This document shows positions 7,195 to 11,128 of a stretch of DNA of 11,128 bases, piece by piece. Numbering within the stretch: the stretch's first letter is position 1; the number at the start of each line of letters is the position of its first letter. The stretch covers positions 1 to 11,128 of the forward strand of contig VBKY01000168.1 in assembly GCA_005879255.1 (NCBI GenBank). Reading direction: 5' to 3'. The translations under genes and the position numbers were made by a program. The notes under the pieces were generated by a model. The model was not told where the DNA came from. It saw only the letters and a program-made list of their open reading frames with translations, and did no database searches. This DNA is from Deltaproteobacteria bacterium. Its GTDB lineage: Bacteria > Desulfobacterota_B > Binatia > UBA9968.

Positions 7195-7292
7195 ACCCCG
7201 TACCACAGAACGCCCCGTACTGAGCGCGGGGATGAATGTACTGAACTTCCCCGAAGGCCTAAAGTCACGGACGTAAGTCCGTGGTACAGGGT
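7195..7292. repeat. Nested hairpin cluster between subunits II and I
   Basis: Outer arms ACCCCGTACCAC (7195-7206) and GTGGTACAGGGT (7281-7292) match as an inverted repeat at 11 of 12 positions. Inside are CCCCG/CGGGG (7213-7217 with 7227-7231), a CTTC-CCC-GAAG hairpin and a perfect seven-pair hairpin, CACGGAC-GTAA-GTCCGTG (7266-7283), which competes with the outer arm for three bases. The element touches the subunit II stop codon and ends near the subunit I ribosome site. Confidence 0.75.
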
Positions 7293-8354
7293 TTACTTCA
7301 ACGTCAACAGGTACCCGACAATTCGATCCAGTTCGTTGTCCGTCAACTGCATGTTGGGCATAAGAGCCCCCGGTTTGATGTGCTGCGGATCACGCACCCA
7401 GGTTTGCAGGTTTTCCTGGGTGTTTGCGACAACCCCAGCGCCCAGAGTTTGCCGGCTCATTAAATGCGTCAGGTCGGGGCCGAACTTTCCCATCGCCTTC
7501 GTTCCCCTGATGGCGTGGCAGTTGACACAGGAAGTGGCAAAGAAAACGTCGCGACCGGCCACCATTTGCGGATCACCCACCGGAGGTTCCTGCTGCGCTG
7601 CCACCCACCTTTCGAAATCTTCCGGTGGGTGCACGATGACCCGGAGCAGCATCCGCGCATGCTGCATCCCGCAATACTCGGCGCAGTTCCCAACATAGGT
7701 GCCTGGTTGTATGGGCTCGATCCACATCAGGTTCTGGCGATTGGGAATCACATCGGTCTTGCCGGCCAGTTGCGGCACCCAGAAACTGTGCGCGACATCC
7801 GCCGACTCCAGCTTGAGGAAGGTCGGCCGTCGCTTGCTGGTCTCACTGACTGGCACGTGGAGCTCATTCGCAGTCACGATACCAAGCTTCGGGTAGCGAA
7901 TTTCCCACCACCACTGGTGACCGACCACCGTCACGTTGAGCGCATCGGCGGGCGGGATAGCGCCCTGCACATCGTAAATCGTGCGCGCCGTAGCCAGAAT
8001 AAGCACAAAGACGATCAGAATTGGGATCACGGTCCAGGCGAGCTCGATCTGATTGCTGCCATAGACTTGAGGCGGCTCACGAACTTCATCCCCAGGCCGC
8101 CGCCGAAACCGAACGATGGTGTAGGCGAGCAGACCGCCGACGACCAGAAAAATTGCCCCACAGATCGCCAGGGCCAACAAGGAGATTTCATAGACCGCCT
8201 GGGCCGGCGTGGACAGGGGTTTAAAGATGCTGGTCACTCGGTTGGGCGCGGCGGCGAACGCCGGAGCAGAAGAAAAAGTGGCCGTACTACACAGAACGAA
8301 GGCAGTTGCGAACACCCAGGCAAACCCTGTCGGAACGCGCAACCTGAGCTTCAT
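7293..8354 (-). CDS. ctaC: Cytochrome c oxidase subunit II with fused cytochrome c (caa3 type)
   Basis: Electron-entry subunit of a caa3 oxidase, 353 residues. A signal peptide ending near APAFAAAP (30-37) is followed by two membrane helices (about 55-80 and 105-125). The cupredoxin domain has GHQWWWEIRYP (145-155) and CuA ligands H189 (AHSFW), C224, E226, C228 (CAEYC), H232 and M235. The C-terminal class I cytochrome c has CVNCH (276-280) and axial Met332 in ALMPNM. Electrons go from the c heme to CuA and then to subunit I. The ATG at 8354 has AAGGAGGAG upstream at good spacing; the longer frame to 8492 has no such site and precedes the signal peptide. It begins the run of oxidase and bc genes. 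No convincing promoter is seen in the 196 bases upstream, so read-through from the NADH dehydrogenase gene remains possible. Confidence 0.97.
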   Translation of the reverse strand: MKLRLRVPTGFAWVFATAFVLCSTATFSSAPAFAAAPNRVTSIFKPLSTPAQAVYEISLLALAICGAIFLVVGGLLAYTIVRFRRRPGDEVREPPQVYGSNQIELAWTVIPILIVFVLILATARTIYDVQGAIPPADALNVTVVGHQWWWEIRYPKLGIVTANELHVPVSETSKRRPTFLKLESADVAHSFWVPQLAGKTDVIPNRQNLMWIEPIQPGTYVGNCAEYCGMQHARMLLRVIVHPPEDFERWVAAQQEPPVGDPQMVAGRDVFFATSCVNCHAIRGTKAMGKFGPDLTHLMSRQTLGAGVVANTQENLQTWVRDPQHIKPGALMPNMQLTDNELDRIVGYLLTLK

Positions 8355-8534
8355 TGAACTCCTCCTTTCTCGGCTTCTAGTTGAGCCGCGAGCCACGTTG
8401 AGATGCTGATCTACCAATTCCAGACGGTCCGAGCCCCTCCTCGTTCGAATCTCTGTTATCTTAGAGACTTGACCGGAAAAAACGCCAAACAACTCCCCGA
8501 TTAGCTAAGTAGCCTCGTCAATCAACAAAGCAAG

Positions 8535-8551
8535 GAGCGACTTCATCGCTC
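8535..8551 (-). terminator. Possible terminator after the NADH dehydrogenase gene
   Basis: A perfect six-pair hairpin, GAGCGA-TGAAG-TCGCTC on the minus strand, begins within the stop codon of the NADH dehydrogenase gene and is followed by CTTGCTTTGTTG. The T tract is interrupted, so this may only partly stop transcription into the oxidase genes. Confidence 0.4.
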
Positions 8552-9885
8552 TACGCTACTCGTGTGCTCCCGTGGGAAGAAGCAATCTCTTTATTGAAAT
8601 CGAAATCAGTAGTCGCAGGACCGGTAATCAGTCGCGCGCCGCGACTGAATGTCAGATCCTGGATCGCCCACTGGACGAAAACCAGGATGCGACTGCGAAA
8701 TTCGACGATGTACATCAGATGGACGAACGCCCAGACTAGCCAGGCCAGCAGCCCCGAAATATGGAAGCCGAAGATGTTTGCCACCGCCGCCCATCGGCCA
8801 ATCACGGCCATGTCCCCTTTGTCAAAATACTTGAAAGCCGGCAGTTCCTTTGCGCCTTGTACTTTCCTCACGATCGCCTTCGCGGCATAGGTTCCTTGCT
8901 GCATTGCCACCGGGGCTACGCCCGGCAAGGGTTTGCCGTCGGGGCCCGATAGGAGCGCAAGATCTCCGACCACGTAGATATCCGGATAGCCGGGCAGCGT
9001 GAGGTCGGGATTCACTTTTATTTTTCCGCCCGCGTTTGTGTCCGCCTTGGTGCGACTGGCGAGAGTTCTTCCCAGCGCACAAACCGTAACCCCGCGGGCC
9101 CAAATGACTGTTCTGGCATTCAAGCGATCCGTTCCCGCATGGGTCTCGATGGTCACACCTTCTTTGTCGACCGCTTTGACCATCACTCCGGTCTTCACCT
9201 GCACGCCGAGCTTGGCCAGCGCATACTCGGCCTTCTCCGCCAGATCTTCCGGGAATGGCGGCAGGATCCGCGGCGCTCCGTCCATCAAAATGATCTGTGC
9301 TTCTTTGGGGTTTATGGAGCGAAAATCGTTTTTAAGCGTCTGCCGCGCGATCTCGCCGATGGCTCCGGCGAGCTCTACGCCCGTGGCTCCTGCGCCGACG
9401 ATGACGAACGTGAGCCAGGCGCGGCGCTGCGCCGGATCCGAAATACGCTCGGCAACTTCGAAGGCGTAGAGAATTTTGTGCCGGATGTTGGTCGCCTCTT
9501 CGACGCTTTTCATGCCCGGCGCCCGTTCGCGCCAGGCGTCGTGTCCGTAATAAAAGGTCTGCGAACCGGCGCCAACGATCAGCGAGTCGTATTCGATGCT
9601 CACGCCGTCAGCCAGCAAGACGCGCTTGGCCAGCGGATCGATGTCGGTGACTTGCCCGAGCAGAACGTGGGTATTTTTCTGCCGGCTCAACACGCTGCGT
9701 AAAGGGGCGGCGATCTCGCCGGCGGAAAGCGAGCCCGTCGCCACTTGATACAGTAACGGCTGGAACAGATGATAGTTGCGCCGATCAATAAGCGTCACAT
9801 CGACAGGCGCTGATCTCAGCGCCTGTGCTGCACGGAGGCCGCCAAAACCACCTCCCACGATGATGACTCTCCATCGGTTACTCAC
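8551..9885 (-). CDS. ndh: Type II NADH dehydrogenase (NDH-2)
   Basis: Single-subunit, non-pumping NADH:quinone oxidoreductase at the inner face of the membrane, 444 residues. The FAD-binding motif is IIVGGGFGGLRAA (8-20), the NADH-binding motif VIVGAGATGVELAG (161-174), then VIWARGV (260-266), VVGDLA (305-310) and VAPVAMQQGTYAAK (323-336), the region that lines the quinone site. The C-terminal stretch LLAWLVWAFVHLMYIV (379-394) is a hydrophobic segment that probably anchors it to the membrane, as in the longer NDH-2 forms. It starts with GTG at 9885 with GAGAGA just upstream. A six-codon frame, ATG at 9902 to TGA at 9882-9884, overlaps this start by the bases GTGA. It would feed quinol to the downstream bc-caa3 chain. 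It reads away from the formate dehydrogenase gene. Confidence 0.93.
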   Translation of the reverse strand: MSNRWRVIIVGGGFGGLRAAQALRSAPVDVTLIDRRNYHLFQPLLYQVATGSLSAGEIAAPLRSVLSRQKNTHVLLGQVTDIDPLAKRVLLADGVSIEYDSLIVGAGSQTFYYGHDAWRERAPGMKSVEEATNIRHKILYAFEVAERISDPAQRRAWLTFVIVGAGATGVELAGAIGEIARQTLKNDFRSINPKEAQIILMDGAPRILPPFPEDLAEKAEYALAKLGVQVKTGVMVKAVDKEGVTIETHAGTDRLNARTVIWARGVTVCALGRTLASRTKADTNAGGKIKVNPDLTLPGYPDIYVVGDLALLSGPDGKPLPGVAPVAMQQGTYAAKAIVRKVQGAKELPAFKYFDKGDMAVIGRWAAVANIFGFHISGLLAWLVWAFVHLMYIVEFRSRILVFVQWAIQDLTFSRGARLITGPATTDFDFNKEIASSHGSTRVA

Positions 9886-10110
9886 AGATTTCTCTCGTTC
9901 ATTGAGTCATAATCAATGGTCTAAACCGATTCCTCACGTGCTCCATCCCGCATCTGTATCCTGTCTGTCACCCGAACATTGAGTAAGCGGGAGTCCACGC
10001 CGCTGCGTAACCATGCCGCCGATTGATGTCGTGACCAAGAGAATGCCGCGCCATTTTTCTCCGGCTAAATATGCGCAAAAGATCTGCCAAAGTCGGTTTT
10101 GGGCCGAGAT

Positions 10111-10132
10111 CGTGGCAACTGCGTGGCAACTG
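10111..10132. repeat. Exact 11-base tandem duplication
   Basis: CGTGGCAACTG occurs twice head to tail. Eleven bases is about one helical turn, so both copies present the same face. It could be a binding-site pair or a slippage product. Confidence 0.6.
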
Positions 10133-10228
10133 ATTGAAGAGCAGGGAGAAATTTACACTGCTGGAAATCGCAACCGCGGCAGAAGCATGGGACTTCGCGA
10201 TCTTTGGTTTTGCCGTTCAAAGGACGGA

Positions 10229-10265
10229 TGTCGACATTTCGACATTTGTCGATATTACGTCGACA
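10229..10265. promoter_or_regulatory. Pair of TGTCGA inverted repeats, possible activator sites
   Basis: TGTCGA-N4-TCGACA (10229-10244) is followed by TGTCGA-N7-TCGACA (10247-10265). If the sigma-54-like site downstream is real, these lie about 110-145 bases before the transcription start, where enhancer-binding activators usually bind. They could instead be another of the hairpin repeats common in this window. Confidence 0.4.
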
Positions 10266-10346
10266 GTTTCTGCGGAATTGCCGCGACTTATTTCCCATTC
10301 GGTAAAAATCTTTGCGACTTACGTGCAGTCCTTCGGGCACTGGCTT

Positions 10347-10362
10347 TGGTATAAGCGTTGCT
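10347..10362 (+). promoter_or_regulatory. Sigma-54-like -24/-12 promoter for formate dehydrogenase
   Basis: TGGTATAAGCGTTGCT matches the sigma-54 pattern TGGCAC-N5-TTGCW with GG and GC exactly ten bases apart; it differs at two bases of the -24 part. Transcription would start near 10373, leaving a leader of about 48 bases. E. coli fdhF is known to use sigma-54, which adds plausibility but not proof. Confidence 0.45.
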
Positions 10363-10420
10363 GGTGTTGCTGTTCTCATGCCCGTTGAAGACTACTTTTA
10401 ATAAGTGACAAGGAGTCTCC

Positions 10421-11128
10421 ATGGAGATTTCGCGCCGAGATTTTCTTCGCTTTTCAGTTGCGGCAGGAAGCGCTACGGCGCTTGGCGGGCTGATCGGTTC
10501 AGGCGTCAATCTCGGCCCGGTAGTGGCGCGGGCACAAGAGCTCCGGATCAAAGGGGCGAAGGTCACGCCGAGTGTCTGTCCGTACTGCTCAGTCGGCTGC
10601 GGCACGTTGATCCATACAATCGATGGGAAGATCGTCAATATCGAAGGCGATCCGCGCAGCCCGCATAATGAAGGGACTCTCTGTCCCAAGGGCGCTGCGA
10701 TCTTTCAGCTCCACGTAAACCCCAACCGTCCAACGCAGGTTCTTCACAGAGCCGCAGGGGCTTCCGACTGGGAAGTCTGGGACATAGAGCGCGCGATGAA
10801 CCGGATCGCCGAACTGGCGAAGAAGACGCGCGACGAGACCTTCATCGAGAAGCTTCCCAACGGCAAGCTCGTCAATATGACACCCGCGATCTTCGCCCTT
10901 GGCGGCGCCACGCTCGAGATCGAATTTAATCATCTTTGCCAGAAACTCATGCGCGGTCTGGGAATAGTCGCCATCGAGAATCAGGCGCGGATATGACACA
11001 GCTCTAGCGTCCCCGGTCTGGGGACACGATTCGGCCGCGGCGCAGCAACTCTCTATCCTCGGAGCATGGCCGACTCCGACTGCATCGTCGTCATGGGATC
11101 CAATATGGCGGAGAACCATCCTGTGGCG
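10421..11128 (+). CDS. fdnG: Formate dehydrogenase catalytic subunit, selenocysteine-containing (3' end outside window)
   Basis: Molybdenum- or tungsten-bis-MGD formate dehydrogenase alpha subunit of the FdnG type, oxidising formate to CO2 outside the membrane. The Tat signal is SRRDFLRF (4-11) with cleavage likely near ARAQ (36-39). A [4Fe-4S] site is formed by C53, C56, C60 (CPYCSVGC) and C88 (CPKG). ENQARI then meets UGA at codon 192, matching NQARV-Sec-H of E. coli FdnG (Sec196). After the UGA the frame continues with HSSSVPGLG, TRFGRGAATLYP and VVMGSNMAENHPV, which are family sequence, and stays open for 236 codons to the window end. The plain ORF ending at 10996 is therefore an artefact. 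An AGGAG site lies 7 bases before the ATG. The beta and gamma subunits should follow outside the window. Alternative: a true nonsense mutation, which the SECIS hairpin argues against. Confidence 0.93.
10994..11025 (+). promoter_or_regulatory. Selenocysteine UGA and bacterial SECIS hairpin
   Basis: UGA at 10994-10996 is followed by a perfect six-pair stem, GTCCCC-GGTCT-GGGGAC (11009-11025). The GGUCU loop begins 19 bases after the UGA, the same loop and spacing that I recall for E. coli fdhF. This is the expected SelB recognition structure. Confidence 0.9.

Larger units (their letters stand above)
9886..10420. other. Divergent 535-base spacer with regulatory-looking repeats, no convincing gene
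   Basis: Short open frames occur on both strands, but none has a good ribosome site, a conserved motif or protein-like composition. The left part should hold the NDH-2 promoter, which I could not pin down. The right part, toward the formate dehydrogenase gene, holds an 11-base tandem duplication (10111-10132), TGTCGA inverted repeats (10229-10265) and a sigma-54-like site (10347-10362). Confidence 0.7.

Noticed and set aside
8410..8451. tRNA-like words: GGAATTGGTAGA (minus strand) and GTTCGAATC (plus strand)
   Set aside because: The D-arm-like and T-arm-like words lie on opposite strands and no acceptor stem can be formed, so this is not a tRNA gene.
7293..8492. Longer start for oxidase subunit II at 8492
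   Set aside because: The extra 46 residues are Arg-rich, precede a normal signal peptide and lack a ribosome site, whereas the ATG at 8354 has a strong one.
9901..9917. FNR-like inverted repeat ATTGA-N7-TCAAT upstream of NDH-2
   Set aside because: The FNR/CRP-type spacing is six bases between TTGA and TCAA; here it is seven, and the position relative to a promoter is unknown.
10013..10354. A 113-codon open frame on the plus strand in the divergent spacer
   Set aside because: It has no ribosome site and no recognisable motif, and it runs across the repeat and promoter-like elements. The composition does not look like a protein.
10421..10996. A complete 191-residue protein ending at UGA
   Set aside because: Formate dehydrogenase sequence continues in frame and a SECIS hairpin follows, so the UGA is read as selenocysteine.
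1..11128. CRISPR array, insertion sequence or phage genes
   Set aside because: No regularly spaced direct repeats, transposase motifs or phage-like proteins were seen. The repeats present are single hairpin elements between genes.

Overview
The window holds a bacterial aerobic respiratory gene block on the minus strand and, divergent from it at the right end, the 5' part of a selenocysteine-containing formate dehydrogenase gene on the plus strand. Clear Shine-Dalgarno sites, Tat signals, a bacterial-type SECIS hairpin and a caa3-type oxidase point to a Gram-negative-like bacterium. The fused cytochrome b-c, the many intergenic hairpin repeats and the FdnG-type selenoprotein suggest an uncultured lineage such as those once placed near Deltaproteobacteria, NC10 or Rokubacteria. 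The sequence alone does not fix the taxon.

Layout in minus-strand transcription order: a type II NADH dehydrogenase (8551-9885, GTG start), a short spacer with a possible terminator, then a run of eight genes. These are oxidase subunit II with a fused cytochrome c (7293-8354), subunit I (5503-7176), subunit III (4696-5295), a membrane protein with a subunit IV-like start (3706-4563), a diheme cytochrome c lipoprotein (2904 to about 3662), a Rieske protein (2353-2886), a cytochrome b fused to cytochrome c (786-2219), and a CtaG-family oxidase assembly protein that runs off the left edge (1-751). Together they would carry electrons from NADH to quinone, through a bc-type complex and tethered cytochromes c to a caa3 oxidase and O2. 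No free small cytochrome c is encoded here, so the tethered c domains may pass electrons directly.

Six of the seven junctions in the eight-gene run contain an imperfect inverted repeat, belonging to at least five unrelated sequence families. The seventh junction, cytochrome c to Rieske, is only 17 bases. Two copies of one family (709-785 and 3608-3705) share an ATGCATCTA core while their arms have switched together from GGAGT/ACTCC to GGAAT/ATTCC. The same elements supply the likely start codons of the two genes downstream.

The 535-base divergent spacer (9886-10420) has no convincing gene. It holds an 11-base tandem duplication, two inverted repeats built on TGTCGA, and a sigma-54-like -24/-12 site upstream of the formate dehydrogenase gene. 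That gene appears to stop after 191 codons, but the UGA lies in the FdnG/FdhF active-site context, is followed by a GGUCU-loop hairpin at the right spacing, and the frame stays open with conserved FDH sequence to the window end.
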